Source: Firmicutes bacterium UBA5010 (lineage in GTDB: Bacteria; Bacillota; Clostridia; Tissierellales; Sedimentibacteraceae). From it: a DNA stretch of 56,268 nt. The notes under the pieces were generated by a model that was not told the origin of the DNA, ran no database searches, and saw nothing but the letters and a program-made list of their open reading frames with translations. Positions 43,715-52,612 of this stretch are shown here, one piece after another (the stretch's first letter is position 1; each line of letters starts with the position of its first letter). The DNA lies in contig DGYI01000063.1 in the NCBI GenBank assembly GCA_002396645.1, positions 78,015-134,282 of the forward strand, read 5' to 3'. The position numbers and the translations under genes were made by a program.

Positions 43715-44956
43715 TCAAGCTAAATTCTCAACAGCAGTATATATACTTGATATTCTATACCATGTCGCAAAATCAACTTCTCCTGTTATAGGCATTTTGA
43801 ATATTTCCTGAAACTTTTTGACTGACGATACAGTACTCGGACCAAAAACACCATCTTCTATCAGCTTCGGTATTGCCGGAAAATTATTTGCTATTGAATT
43901 TAGCTGATTTTGAATCACCCTGACGCTCTCGCCTCTTGAGCCTTCGGTTAAGGTTGTGCCGGGGAATGACATCGGAACTCCTTCTACTCTTTCTGCCTGT
44001 CTTAATTCAATATCACTTCCGTAATAATTTCTAAGTATCTGCAATGCATTATACCCGCTGTCTGCGAGAGACTTAGAACCCCATTGACTTAGCCAGCCGT
44101 CACGAACAATCTTTCTCCCGTCTGAATATTGAGTAAATAATGGCTGTGCAAGCCCCGGTCTTGAAATAAAAGTAGTAAAAATCTCATCAACAACATCTGA
44201 TATTTCTTTATATATGTTTCTTCCATAGTTAAACGCTTGGTCATATGCTGTAGAATTTGTAATAGTAAAGTCAAACCCTCTGCTTCTGTACCATTCTGTA
44301 TAAACTCTATTCAGTGTAAATGATATCATAGCTAAAATATTTGCCTTTAAGGCTTCTACCGGCCAAGTAGTGTATATTTCGCTGCTTGCAACATTTTTTA
44401 TGTAATCTTTAAAGCCTACTATATAATTAGCTGCATTTCTATCTTCCGGAACACCATTATGCACTACTACATACTCCGGTACTACAGGTTCGGGAAGCAC
44501 TACTAAATTACTTGGAAAAGGAAGCTTTTTCACCTCAGCTTCCGGTGTTTTAGGTGGAAAATCCCCCCATAATACCGGATAAGGTATATCTACCGATTCA
44601 TAAGTAGGATTTAATATTACCTGCTGTATAGCTGTTGAATCAGGATATACCTGAACATTATAAACATTTGCCTCTATAAAACCCGGTAAAAAAACAGAAA
44701 CATTAAATAAATTAAACGGTCTGCCCTCATCAGGATTCATCGAATAATCAAGAGGTGGTGCAGGCAAGGTTATCGGAGGAACCTGGCCTGATGCATCTGT
44801 TCTCGTTTCTTCAATAAGAAGACTGCTGGTCGGATCGTAAACTCTTACTAATGCTTCGGGAGCGGGCATCCCCACACTATTTAAAAACACACTTGTTGTA
44901 AGACTTCCAAAATCTCCTGATACATTTTGAATAAAAGGTCTGTATCTTCTTGCCAT
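43715..44956 (-). CDS. sleC: Spore cortex-lytic proenzyme SleC
   Basis: 413 aa. An N-terminal pro-region (beta-rich, about 1-170) is followed by the SpoIID/LytB-like catalytic domain with the SleC-typical segment VEALKANILAMISFTLNRVYTEWYRSRGFDFTITNSTAYDQAFNYGRNIYKEISDVVDEIF. A peptidoglycan-binding domain closes it (LTEGSRGESVRVIQNQLNSIA...FGPSTVSSVKKFQEIFKMPITGEVDFATWY). In Clostridium, SleC is stored inactive in the spore and activated by Csp proteases to degrade cortex during germination. The genes for two such proteases directly precede it (7 bp), which supports the call. Confidence 0.9.
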   Translation of the reverse strand: MARRYRPFIQNVSGDFGSLTTSVFLNSVGMPAPEALVRVYDPTSSLLIEETRTDASGQVPPITLPAPPLDYSMNPDEGRPFNLFNVSVFLPGFIEANVYNVQVYPDSTAIQQVILNPTYESVDIPYPVLWGDFPPKTPEAEVKKLPFPSNLVVLPEPVVPEYVVVHNGVPEDRNAANYIVGFKDYIKNVASSEIYTTWPVEALKANILAMISFTLNRVYTEWYRSRGFDFTITNSTAYDQAFNYGRNIYKEISDVVDEIFTTFISRPGLAQPLFTQYSDGRKIVRDGWLSQWGSKSLADSGYNALQILRNYYGSDIELRQAERVEGVPMSFPGTTLTEGSRGESVRVIQNQLNSIANNFPAIPKLIEDGVFGPSTVSSVKKFQEIFKMPITGEVDFATWYRISSIYTAVENLA

Positions 44957-44963
44957 TAATTAA

Positions 44964-46691
44964 TCACTCCTCAGTTATATAATTTAAATCAGATTCCTGA
45001 ATTGTTCTGAATGTTTCATACAAATTCAATCTACCGTATCCCCATTTGTTATTAGGATATATCATCCCTTCCTCCCTAGTGCATCCGCTAATCAGAAGAG
45101 CCCGAACAAAGCTACCATCCATCGAAGCAATATTACCTTGCAAAACACCCCACTCAAGTAATAATGCCGCCGCTCCTGCAGTTACCGCCGCTGCTACTGA
45201 AGTTCCTGTCATAGTTCCTCGTCCTGTAGGATAAATTCCCGAAACATTTACTCCCGGTGCTACAAAATCCGGTGCGGGTCTCGGAAGTCTTGTAGGTCCC
45301 CAGGAAGATGATACAAACAAACTTCCGTCATTGCTGTTATATGCGCCGCAGGTTATGCTTCTTAGTGAAGTGGCAGGATATACTATTGTATATTCAGGTA
45401 CAGGTCTTAAAAACTCCACGCCCTCATCAACCTGTCCTGTAATCGGCAGCCATGCATAATATTCACCGCTTACAATAGTATCACCGAAAAGAGTTATATC
45501 CCATATCCCTTGAGTGGCATCTTTGAATCTGAGAAATATCATCATATTTCCGCCTCTGTAATACTCTACAGTGATAAGTGTGTATTCGAATAACAGTCTT
45601 TGTGTATATCTCGTACCTACGCTAAAAGGAACTCTTGCAACAACATCACCGGTCGGCGAGGTTATGCTTACAGACATTTTGTCAAACTCAGGTGCAAAAA
45701 TAAATAATGAAAAAGAAGATCCATCTCTGCCTGTCTTAAGACTTATTGTATCCGTATAGCCTGTTCTGATAATTCTTCCTTGTGTATGGTGTCTTGCATT
45801 GCTCTCATTTCCCGCAGCCGCTACAACAGCGTATCCTGCTCTTTGAGAAACAAACGAAATATAATCTTCGAAAAAGGTATTTCCATCATGACCGCTTGTA
45901 TTTGAGCCAAGGCCTATACAAATTACAACCGGAAGATTTAATTCCTCAGACCTGTCAAATATATATTTCATGCCTAAAAGACAGTCGGTTGATTCAAAAA
46001 GATTAGGGTTATCCTCATTAAGCAAATACATGTCTATATAATATTGATTTGCACGCCTTAGCTTTACTGAAATAATATATGCTTTAGGAGCAGCACCGAT
46101 ATAATCGTCTCTTTCATTGCTTGCCGCTACAGATGCCAAAAATGTCCCATGTCCATCCTCATCTATTGTTGGAACAATATCTAACGGATTATCTGAATTT
46201 AATGCCTCGTTAATTTGTTCGCTCGTATAGACAGAGCCAAAATATAAATAAGGAGGTCTGTTTCCATCTATTGTCTGATCCCATATGCTTAGTATTTTTG
46301 TAGTACCGTCTTCAAATCTAAACGCATTCTTAGTGTAATCTATTCCTGTGTCGATAAATCCTATTATCACTCCTCTTCCCGAAAGATTCAATACAGGCTG
46401 ATTAAGTATCTGTGCTATTCCGCTTACTTCATTGCTTTTACTGTCAAGCGGTGACAAAATTTTAGGAAAAAAATCTAAAAAATCGTATCCCAGTTCCTCG
46501 AATATCTTATATAAATGTTTTTTATTTGTATATGCGACGATATATTCATTCGCTAATTCTGTTCCAAGTCTTATATATGGTTTATCCTGCACATATATTT
46601 TGAAACGATCTGTATTTATTACATTAAAATCTACAGTTGTCGGCAGCCTTACAAATTCGTCCAGCGGCAATAAATCCTCATCTATCTCCAT
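44964..46691 (-). CDS. Csp-type subtilisin-like germination protease, second copy
   Basis: 575 aa. Subtilase triad present: Asp114 in FIDTGIDYT, His181 in DEDGHGTFLAS, Ser498 in MTGTSVAAAVTAG. The long insert (~250 aa) before Ser fits the jelly-roll domain described for clostridial CspB. N-terminal ~100 residues resemble the prodomain. Csp proteases cleave pro-SleC. Its start overlaps the upstream csp gene by 10 bp, and GGAGGT of that gene's last codons is the Shine-Dalgarno. Unlike CspC/CspA of C. difficile, no catalytic residue is lost, so it looks active. Confidence 0.9.
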   Translation of the reverse strand: MEIDEDLLPLDEFVRLPTTVDFNVINTDRFKIYVQDKPYIRLGTELANEYIVAYTNKKHLYKIFEELGYDFLDFFPKILSPLDSKSNEVSGIAQILNQPVLNLSGRGVIIGFIDTGIDYTKNAFRFEDGTTKILSIWDQTIDGNRPPYLYFGSVYTSEQINEALNSDNPLDIVPTIDEDGHGTFLASVAASNERDDYIGAAPKAYIISVKLRRANQYYIDMYLLNEDNPNLFESTDCLLGMKYIFDRSEELNLPVVICIGLGSNTSGHDGNTFFEDYISFVSQRAGYAVVAAAGNESNARHHTQGRIIRTGYTDTISLKTGRDGSSFSLFIFAPEFDKMSVSITSPTGDVVARVPFSVGTRYTQRLLFEYTLITVEYYRGGNMMIFLRFKDATQGIWDITLFGDTIVSGEYYAWLPITGQVDEGVEFLRPVPEYTIVYPATSLRSITCGAYNSNDGSLFVSSSWGPTRLPRPAPDFVAPGVNVSGIYPTGRGTMTGTSVAAAVTAGAAALLLEWGVLQGNIASMDGSFVRALLISGCTREEGMIYPNNKWGYGRLNLYETFRTIQESDLNYITEE

Positions 46692-48442
46692 AGTATGTTA
46701 CCTCCATATTTATACTCTTCCAAATAACTCATTGTATTGCTCAAGCATAGTTTACCGTAGCCAAACAAAGGATTTGGATATCTTACATTTCTCATGCGCA
46801 CCGCTCCTAAACGAAGGAATGCTTTTATCCTTTCTGAATAAAGAAAAGGGTCATTTTCGTTCACAATACCCCATTGCATCATCAGGGCTGCCGAGCCTGT
46901 AACAAATGGAGCTGCCATACTTGTTCCCGTAAATGAATCATATCCGCCCCCTACCTTTGTACTGATTATACCAACTGCAGGAGCACTGATATCAGGATTG
47001 GGCAGTTCAATGTTTACGTTACCTCTCCCTGAAAATTCAGCAATATTCCCTATTCTGTCGTTATACCCGGATACTGTAATTATTTTTCTCGCTGTAGATG
47101 GTATCGTCAATGTATTATTGATTGATGGAGTAGAAAAGAAAGTTCCTGCCGTAACCTCTTCGGTTGTAGGAAGCCACATTTCTATTTGCCCATCTACTAT
47201 ATCTCCGGATCTTATAACTAATCTCCAAACACCTGCACTTATTAATCCTTCTGCAGCAGTAAAATTAAAAAATATTTCCTGCCGGTCTGAATAGTGACTT
47301 GGCTGACCATATATTACTGTTAATGAAACGTTACTATACCGTACTGTTTTAACTTGACTTTCGATTCCTATAATTCCTGACGAACCCCCTCCGGGAAAAA
47401 TTATTTCTACAGTAAATTCATCTACGAAATTTTTCCAAAGGGTTATGTAAAATTGCGTCAATCCTGCGGAAGTAAAAAATTCTATTGATGTTTCCTGATT
47501 AGATGTCAATTGACCTTGATAGTGATGTCCTGCTGAGCCTTCATTTCCTGTAGGAATCACTATTGCAATTTTCCATATAGCCGAAACATATTCAATATAA
47601 GTTTCAAGTAAAGATACTCCCCTGTGTGACCCGTTATTTGTTCCGAAGCTGATATTTATCGCACAGGGCTTATTTAATACTCTGGCTTTTTCTATAACAT
47701 ATTTTATAGCTCTCATAAGTTCTGTTGTTCTTGCAAATGATCTGTAACCTCTGGTCCCGACTTTTACCGCTATTATATCTGACTCAGGTGCTACTCCTAA
47801 ATTTTCCCCGTTGCTTGATATGCCATTGCCGCAAGCTATACCGGCAACAGCTGTTCCGTGTCCGTTTGTATCAACCATAGGAATGACCTGAAATGGAAAT
47901 GCATTTTCTAAAGCCATATTAATTTCTTCGTTGTTATATTCTGCACCGCTTGCAAAACCTTCCGGCGGAGTACCCTCAGCAGTTTGATCCCATATATACA
48001 GTATTCTGCTGGTCCCATCTGCGTTTCTAAAGTCTCTGTGAGTATAATCAATTCCTGAATCAATTATCGCAACTATAACTCCTCTGCCCCTTAGATTATA
48101 AGATTCAGTGCTTTGTACCGTTCTTATGCAGCTGGTGAGAAGATTAAAAACCGAGTTGAAATAAAGGCTCTTAGGTAATTCAAGGCTCTCAATTTGAGGA
48201 TGTGAATAAAGTCTTAATAAATTATTCTTATTTATAGTTATAATTGCATAGCTATAATAAAGAACTTCTACCTCTGCATCAAGCTCTTCGGCAAGTTGAC
48301 TTATATCTCCGCTGAATCTTGCAATAACCTCTATAGTATCTACATCTGCATCAAATAAGTTAGCATATTCATTTTCTATGATATATTCTAAGGCATTAAC
48401 ATTACCGTTTAAGTAATCATAATGTATATTTTCGGTATTCAA
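46682..48442 (-). CDS. cspB: Csp-type subtilisin-like germination protease (CspB-like)
   Basis: 586 aa. Triad: Asp128 in IIDSGIDYT, His195 in DTNGHGTAVAG, Ser508 in FTGTSMAAPFVTG. Prodomain over ~1-110 (LYYSYAIITINKNNLLRLYSHPQIESLELP), jelly-roll insert between His and Ser. First of two csp genes followed by sleC, the order known from C. perfringens (cspB-cspA-cspC-sleC) but with one csp fewer. The symbol reflects position and intact triad, not an alignment. Confidence 0.88.
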   Translation of the reverse strand: MNTENIHYDYLNGNVNALEYIIENEYANLFDADVDTIEVIARFSGDISQLAEELDAEVEVLYYSYAIITINKNNLLRLYSHPQIESLELPKSLYFNSVFNLLTSCIRTVQSTESYNLRGRGVIVAIIDSGIDYTHRDFRNADGTSRILYIWDQTAEGTPPEGFASGAEYNNEEINMALENAFPFQVIPMVDTNGHGTAVAGIACGNGISSNGENLGVAPESDIIAVKVGTRGYRSFARTTELMRAIKYVIEKARVLNKPCAINISFGTNNGSHRGVSLLETYIEYVSAIWKIAIVIPTGNEGSAGHHYQGQLTSNQETSIEFFTSAGLTQFYITLWKNFVDEFTVEIIFPGGGSSGIIGIESQVKTVRYSNVSLTVIYGQPSHYSDRQEIFFNFTAAEGLISAGVWRLVIRSGDIVDGQIEMWLPTTEEVTAGTFFSTPSINNTLTIPSTARKIITVSGYNDRIGNIAEFSGRGNVNIELPNPDISAPAVGIISTKVGGGYDSFTGTSMAAPFVTGSAALMMQWGIVNENDPFLYSERIKAFLRLGAVRMRNVRYPNPLFGYGKLCLSNTMSYLEEYKYGGNILWR

Positions 48443-48459
48443 AGAAATTCACCCCTGTA

Positions 48460-48720
48460 CTAATAATAAGAAGCAACGCTTTCAATATTTATAGGCTCAT
48501 AGTACCATCCTTTGTCGGTCTTCACATATCCATATAACATATTAGAATCAACATGGTCTATATAATACCAAAAACTATCTCCGTTTTTAAGTCGAAGAAA
48601 AACAACCGTATCTTGAAGATTAACGATAGTACTCAGGTAATTCTCCATTACAGCATCGTCACATTTAGGATCGTACTTAAGAACATCATCATATTTATTT
48701 CGTGGATCCTTCATACTCAA
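48460..48720 (-). CDS. Small protein of unknown function heading the csp-sleC operon
   Basis: 86 aa from a TTG start 7 nt after GGGGGAG; an ATG two codons later is the alternative but is spaced 13 nt. Soluble, with aromatic-rich C-terminal half (GDSFWYYIDHVDSNMLYGYVKTDKGWYYEPINIES) that looks like a small beta-barrel/SH3-type fold. No family is recognised. It precedes cspB by 17 bp, so it is probably co-expressed during sporulation. Upstream 48721-48856 is AT-rich; a sporulation-type promoter could not be assigned with confidence. Confidence 0.65.
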   Translation of the reverse strand: MSMKDPRNKYDDVLKYDPKCDDAVMENYLSTIVNLQDTVVFLRLKNGDSFWYYIDHVDSNMLYGYVKTDKGWYYEPINIESVASYY

Positions 48721-48856
48721 AAATCATCTCCCCCAATCAACTCTTTCATCATGTACTTATCTTGATTATAAAATCTTTTATTAAAATTTTAATGAAAGAT
48801 TAATATTATATATATATGTTAATATAAAACACATATGAAATATTTTTTATGACTTT

Positions 48857-48898
48857 GTGACACGGTCACTTTCAATATTTGTATAAATAATATATAAT
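48857..48898 (+). promoter_or_regulatory. Promoter with Crp/Fnr-like palindrome near -42
   Basis: GTGAC-ACG-GTCAC at 48857-48869 directly precedes a poor -35 (TTTCAA, 48870-48875); 17 bp later lies -10 TATAAT (48893-48898). With a start near 48905 the palindrome centre falls at about -42, the place of class II Crp/Fnr activators. It drives the small TGA-containing gene. Confidence 0.5.
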
Positions 48899-48936
48899 AA
48901 TAAAAAATTAAGGATATTAAAATTTGGGAGGACAGA

Positions 48937-49128
48937 GTGTCATATAAATTGAAAATATTTATTAAAACATTGTCATTTGCATTCGTGGGTTGCTTAACCG
49001 GATATTTATATTATAAATTTGTAGGATGCTACGGAACATGATCTATATCATCAAATGCCGTGAGCTCAGTGATTTATGGTGGAATAACAGGGGTATTGGT
49101 TTCAATACTGATTTCTAAAAATAAGTAG
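48937..49128 (+). CDS. Small membrane protein with in-frame TGA (candidate selenoprotein, DUF6132-like)
   Basis: GTG start 5 nt after GGGAGG; 63 codons to TAG at 49126 if the TGA at codon 35 (49039-49041) is read. Two hydrophobic helices (about 9-28 and 42-59) flank GYLYYKFVGCYGT-TGA-SISSN. The sequence resembles DUF6132-type proteins in which the same place reads GC-x-x-GTC-P-I-T-S, so TGA stands where a conserved Cys is expected. The frame stays coding-like after TGA and ends before a terminator. Either selenocysteine is inserted, or a Cys codon mutated to a stop. A weak stem can form just after the TGA (CTATATCAT with GTGATTTATG), but no convincing SECIS was identified. Confidence 0.5.
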
Positions 49129-49133
49129 CTTGT

Positions 49134-49179
49134 AAAAAGCTTCTTGGACTAATTAATTTTAATTAACAAGAAGCTTTTT
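49134..49179 (+). terminator. Terminator of the TGA-containing small gene
   Basis: Perfect 13-bp stem AAAAAGCTTCTTG/CAAGAAGCTTTTT (49134-49146, 49167-49179), ending in T5. It starts 5 nt after the TAG stop, showing that the transcription unit extends through the part after the TGA. Confidence 0.9.
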
Positions 49180-49344
49180 ATAACCCTAGGTTTTCTGAAA
49201 AAGTCGTCACAGTCTTAAATCTTGATTAAATGTATATTTATATGATATTATTTATTTAGTAATAATATTATATAATGGTATAAATTATAAAATGTAGTTG
49301 CTTTAACAATTGATAGTGTTAAATAATAAAAAGAGGTGAATTTT

Positions 49345-49683
49345 ATGTATAAGTTTGTTCAAATTTTAGGACCGGCTTTGCTTTTCATTATTTCTGGATA
49401 TATCATCAAAAAAATTCCTGATAATTATATTTTATCTCATCAGATTAATCCTAACAGGGTATTTAATGAAGTTCACCTGAATTTTGGATTTGACATTACA
49501 TAACAAGGTTTGAGAACGTTAAGAAAATATGTATTATTAATCTGCTTTGTCATCGCAGCTATTAATGTGCTGATTTCTGCTACTTTCATAAATTACTTTG
49601 AAAGCATAGTAAGGTGGAATGCTTTAGCTTGTATGACAATCTTTTTTATATCAATTATAATTTTGCTAAAGCAAAATAAATAA
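49345..49683 (+). pseudogene. Small membrane protein gene broken by an in-frame TAA
   Basis: ATG after AAGAGGTGAA opens a frame with a hydrophobic N-terminus (MYKFVQILGPALLFIISGYII). TAA interrupts at codon 53 (49501-49503), after which the same frame continues for 59 codons with two further hydrophobic segments to TAA at 49681. CAA to TAA is a one-base change, so this is probably a recent nonsense mutation. The layout (membrane helices around an N-P-N-R-x-F segment) faintly recalls SdpI-like immunity proteins, but I cannot assign it. Confidence 0.5.
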
Positions 49684-49763
49684 AACAAAATATACAATTA
49701 AATATTCGCATAGCTTGATAATGTACTTATACCTACAACATACTAGATAAAACCAAATAGTAA

Positions 49764-49809
49764 CGGGGTATAGCTCAATAATTAATTGTAGTTATTGAAC
49801 TATATCCCG
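49764..49809. terminator. Terminator-like hairpin after the RiPP cluster
   Basis: Arms 49764-49781 and 49792-49809 match 16 of 18 (CGGG...TCAATAA with TTATTGA...CCCG). A T5 run follows within ~10 nt on the plus strand, and TTTT occurs on the minus side. It lies between converging units. Confidence 0.6.
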
Positions 49810-49819
49810 CAGAAAATTT

Positions 49820-50065
49820 TTACTTTGTAAAATTATAAAATTTCAAAACATCATATCCTTCTTTATTGAGAGAATTATCTAAAAATTCTTTATACTCACT
49901 TCGCCGACAATATTGATTAAATCTTGTGTTCTTGCATTAGTAAATTTAAAATCATTGTATAACTTTCTGAAAACATCTATAAATTTTTCATTACCTACTC
50001 ATTTATAAACTCTTATCATATGAATTATTTCCTACAACATTAAACCGCCATTGATGAATATCTCC
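49820..50065 (-). pseudogene. Decayed M1-family metallopeptidase remnant
   Basis: Minus-strand fragments in three frames match the M1 aminopeptidase fold: HQWRFNVVGNNSYDKSL (the HQWWY-NVVGN segment after the HExxH helix) at ~50010-50060, then after a deletion VGNEKFIDVFRKLYNDFKFTNARTQDLINIVGEVS, then EYKEFLDNSLNKEGYDVLKFYNFTK ending at TAA (49820). Frameshifts, stops and the lost middle show it is dead. It lies between the csp locus and the RiPP cluster; the surrounding 49690-50147 contains no intact gene. Confidence 0.7.
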
Positions 50066-50147
50066 ATCGATTTAATTCATTTTTAAATCTTCTAATTAAT
50101 CAATACTGATTTAATGTTGACGTTTATATGCTAACTCGTCTCCTATA

Positions 50148-51809
50148 TTAATAATATTGTAATTCTATATCTAATGTAGTATTATCTTTTTTATTCAAAT
50201 CAATTATCTCATCACATATATCATTCATAAAACTATCATGCGATATAACTATGATTATTTTATTTTCTTTAATTTTACATAGATGATTTCTCAATCTTTC
50301 CCTACTTTTAGCATCAAGTGCTGATGTTGGTTCATCCAGTATCATTACATCAGAGTCCTTAATAAATTGCCTTAATATTGATATTTTTTGTTTCTCTCCT
50401 CCTGAAATATTATTTGATTTTTCATTAATTACAGTATTTAAACCATCTTCTAATGATAAAACATACTTGTCTAATCCTAATATATTTATATATTTATTAA
50501 CTAAATTAATATTATAATCTTTTTCCATAGTTATATTATTTATTAGTGTGTCTGGTATTAGTATAGGTTCTTGCTCTGTTACAGCGATATTTTTTAGTCT
50601 TAAATTATGCATATCTATTTTCTTAATATCAATATTATTATATCTAATTTCCCCTTCATAATCGTCTAAATATAATCCTAACATTAAGTCAGTAAGAGTA
50701 CTTTTACCTACGCCGTTATGACCAATCAAGTTGTATATTTTACCTTTCTCAAATTTAATAGAATAGGAATTATATATTTCTTTATCATTATAACTAAATG
50801 TCAGGTCTTCTATTTCAATGCTCTTTATATTATCAATTTGGTATTTTCCATAATTCTGTAACGGAATTGTCAATATATCGATTATCCTATTATAAGAGAC
50901 TAAATTATCCTGATAAGTTTTTCCTAAACTAAAAAAATACTTTAACGAATTTATTATCATCTTAAAATAATTTGCCATGATTACATAAAATCCAATTGTC
51001 ATTTGCCCATTTATTATTGCAATTCCTCCAACCAAAAAAATAATTAGCTGCGCAAAAAGTCCGATTAGAGAGTCACAACTGGTGTAAATGTATGTTAGCT
51101 TTTGAGATGATACTAACTTCCTAATTAAGGTATTAAATGTTTTATCAAGTCTTTTAGCAAAAACGTATTTTACGGAATGAGTTTTAATAAACCTTATATT
51201 AAATAATTGCTCATTTAATTTTGAAAAAAAGTTTGATTGTGCCTCTTTCACTTCAAAGGATTTCTCATACAAAGATTTTTTAAATACAGAATATATTATA
51301 ATATACATAATTGCCAATACAGCCAATATTATAGCAATCTTATAGTTTATATTTATCAATAGTATCACTGTGAAAATAAATATAGTTATATTTACAACAA
51401 TATTAACTATTGTTTCTATGCAAAATATTATTATAACATTGGAATCATTATTAATTCTTTGATTCAAGTAAACTGTATCTGTATTTTTATAATGCAATAT
51501 AGAAATATTTTGAAGATGATCAATCACATGCTTATTTAGTGCATATCCACTTTGAGTTTGTAATTTTACGTAAATAAATGAAGATAAAAACCCTGTTAAC
51601 ATATTAGCTAAACTTACAGTGGCAAATAATGTGCAATAAATTATTAACAATTCTTTACTTTTAGTGTATGTAAGGTTGTCTATTATTTTCCCTGTAAATA
51701 GCGGTGTTGCAATATTAAATATACCCGCTAAAATATTTAAGAATATATAGCAAATAAACAATTTTTTATATTTCAATATGAAAAATTTGCAAAATTTAAA
51801 AATTTTCAT
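50148..51809 (-). CDS. ABC exporter (fused permease-ATPase) of the RiPP cluster
   Basis: 553 aa. Six transmembrane helices over ~15-300, then an ATPase domain with Walker A IGHNGVGKSTLTDL (about 365), signature NNISGGEKQKISILRQF and Walker B VMILDEPTSALD. It is an exporter of the type I ABC fold, expected to act as a homodimer. It lacks the N-terminal C39 peptidase domain of leader-cleaving bacteriocin exporters. As the last gene of the cluster it probably secretes the modified peptides or protects the producer. Confidence 0.85.
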   Translation of the reverse strand: MKIFKFCKFFILKYKKLFICYIFLNILAGIFNIATPLFTGKIIDNLTYTKSKELLIIYCTLFATVSLANMLTGFLSSFIYVKLQTQSGYALNKHVIDHLQNISILHYKNTDTVYLNQRINNDSNVIIIFCIETIVNIVVNITIFIFTVILLININYKIAIILAVLAIMYIIIYSVFKKSLYEKSFEVKEAQSNFFSKLNEQLFNIRFIKTHSVKYVFAKRLDKTFNTLIRKLVSSQKLTYIYTSCDSLIGLFAQLIIFLVGGIAIINGQMTIGFYVIMANYFKMIINSLKYFFSLGKTYQDNLVSYNRIIDILTIPLQNYGKYQIDNIKSIEIEDLTFSYNDKEIYNSYSIKFEKGKIYNLIGHNGVGKSTLTDLMLGLYLDDYEGEIRYNNIDIKKIDMHNLRLKNIAVTEQEPILIPDTLINNITMEKDYNINLVNKYINILGLDKYVLSLEDGLNTVINEKSNNISGGEKQKISILRQFIKDSDVMILDEPTSALDAKSRERLRNHLCKIKENKIIIVISHDSFMNDICDEIIDLNKKDNTTLDIELQYY

Positions 51810-51887
51810 AATATTTATCCTTTATAATTAATATTTAAAATAAGCATATTTTATGATTCTCTAAATCATATATAAATTCTTTTTTTG

Positions 51888-52610
51888 TTACTTTATCTTA
51901 ATAGATTTATGTAAAATATCAAAATAAAACCTTTCTAAAAAATTCATGCCATATTCTTTTTTTAAATCTTTCATCATTGAAACAGTCTTAATTTGACCCT
52001 GTTCTAAAGCTATAAGTTTGCCATCAAATTCTTCTAACTCCTGTAAAACATGTGAAGATAGAATAATAAGACTGTTTTTACTCAAATGTTTTAAAAGATT
52101 TTTTGCTGTACGCCTTTCTTCGGGGTCTAATGAATTAAAAGGTTCATCAAGAATTAAAATTTTAGGATTATTAATAAGGGCTTGAATTATACCTATTCGT
52201 TGCTTCATACCTCCCGAATATGAACTAAGCTTTCGATTAGCACTTTGTGTCAGATTAAAAGTATCTAAATATTTATTGATATCAGCTATTGCCTTTTGTC
52301 TATCAATCCCTTTAATGCCTGCCATATATGTTAAAAATTCATAAGCTGTCAAATTATCATAAGTGCTAAAATCTTGTGGTAGATATCCTAATATATCTCG
52401 ATATTCTTTAGAAAAAATAGTATTCTTATTGTATATTATATCTCCGCTAGTCGGAGTCTTAACAGTGGCTAAAATATTTAACAATGTAGATTTACCTGCT
52501 CCGTTTGATCCAATTAATACATTAATTCCGGCATCTAATTCAAGATTGACATCTGTTAAAGCCAGTTTATCGGTATACCGTTTATTAACATTACTACAGA
52601 TAATATTCAT
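51888..52610 (-). CDS. ABC transporter ATP-binding protein of the RiPP cluster
   Basis: 240 aa. Walker A IGSNGAGKSTLLNIL near residue 35, Q-loop YLPQDFSTYDNLTAYEFL, signature LSSYSGGMKQRIGI near 130 and Walker B KILILDEPFNSLDPEERR. It belongs to the drug/bacteriocin-type ABC-2 group and pairs with the permease directly upstream (2-bp gap). ABC pairs of this kind give self-immunity or export in lantibiotic and sactipeptide clusters. Confidence 0.9.
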   Translation of the reverse strand: MNIICSNVNKRYTDKLALTDVNLELDAGINVLIGSNGAGKSTLLNILATVKTPTSGDIIYNKNTIFSKEYRDILGYLPQDFSTYDNLTAYEFLTYMAGIKGIDRQKAIADINKYLDTFNLTQSANRKLSSYSGGMKQRIGIIQALINNPKILILDEPFNSLDPEERRTAKNLLKHLSKNSLIILSSHVLQELEEFDGKLIALEQGQIKTVSMMKDLKKEYGMNFLERFYFDILHKSIKIK

Positions 52611-52612
52611 AA

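Noticed and set aside
46432..46902. A 156-codon plus-strand frame across the csp-csp junction
   Set aside because: It runs antisense over two well-supported protease genes and shows no domain or ribosome-binding site.
48721..48856. A sigma-E/sigma-K promoter for the csp operon
   Set aside because: CATAT-like strings occur in this AT-rich DNA with roughly suitable spacing, but the match is too loose to call.
50148..51809. Leader-cleaving C39-type peptidase transporter
   Set aside because: The protein begins directly with membrane helices and has no N-terminal Cys-protease domain.
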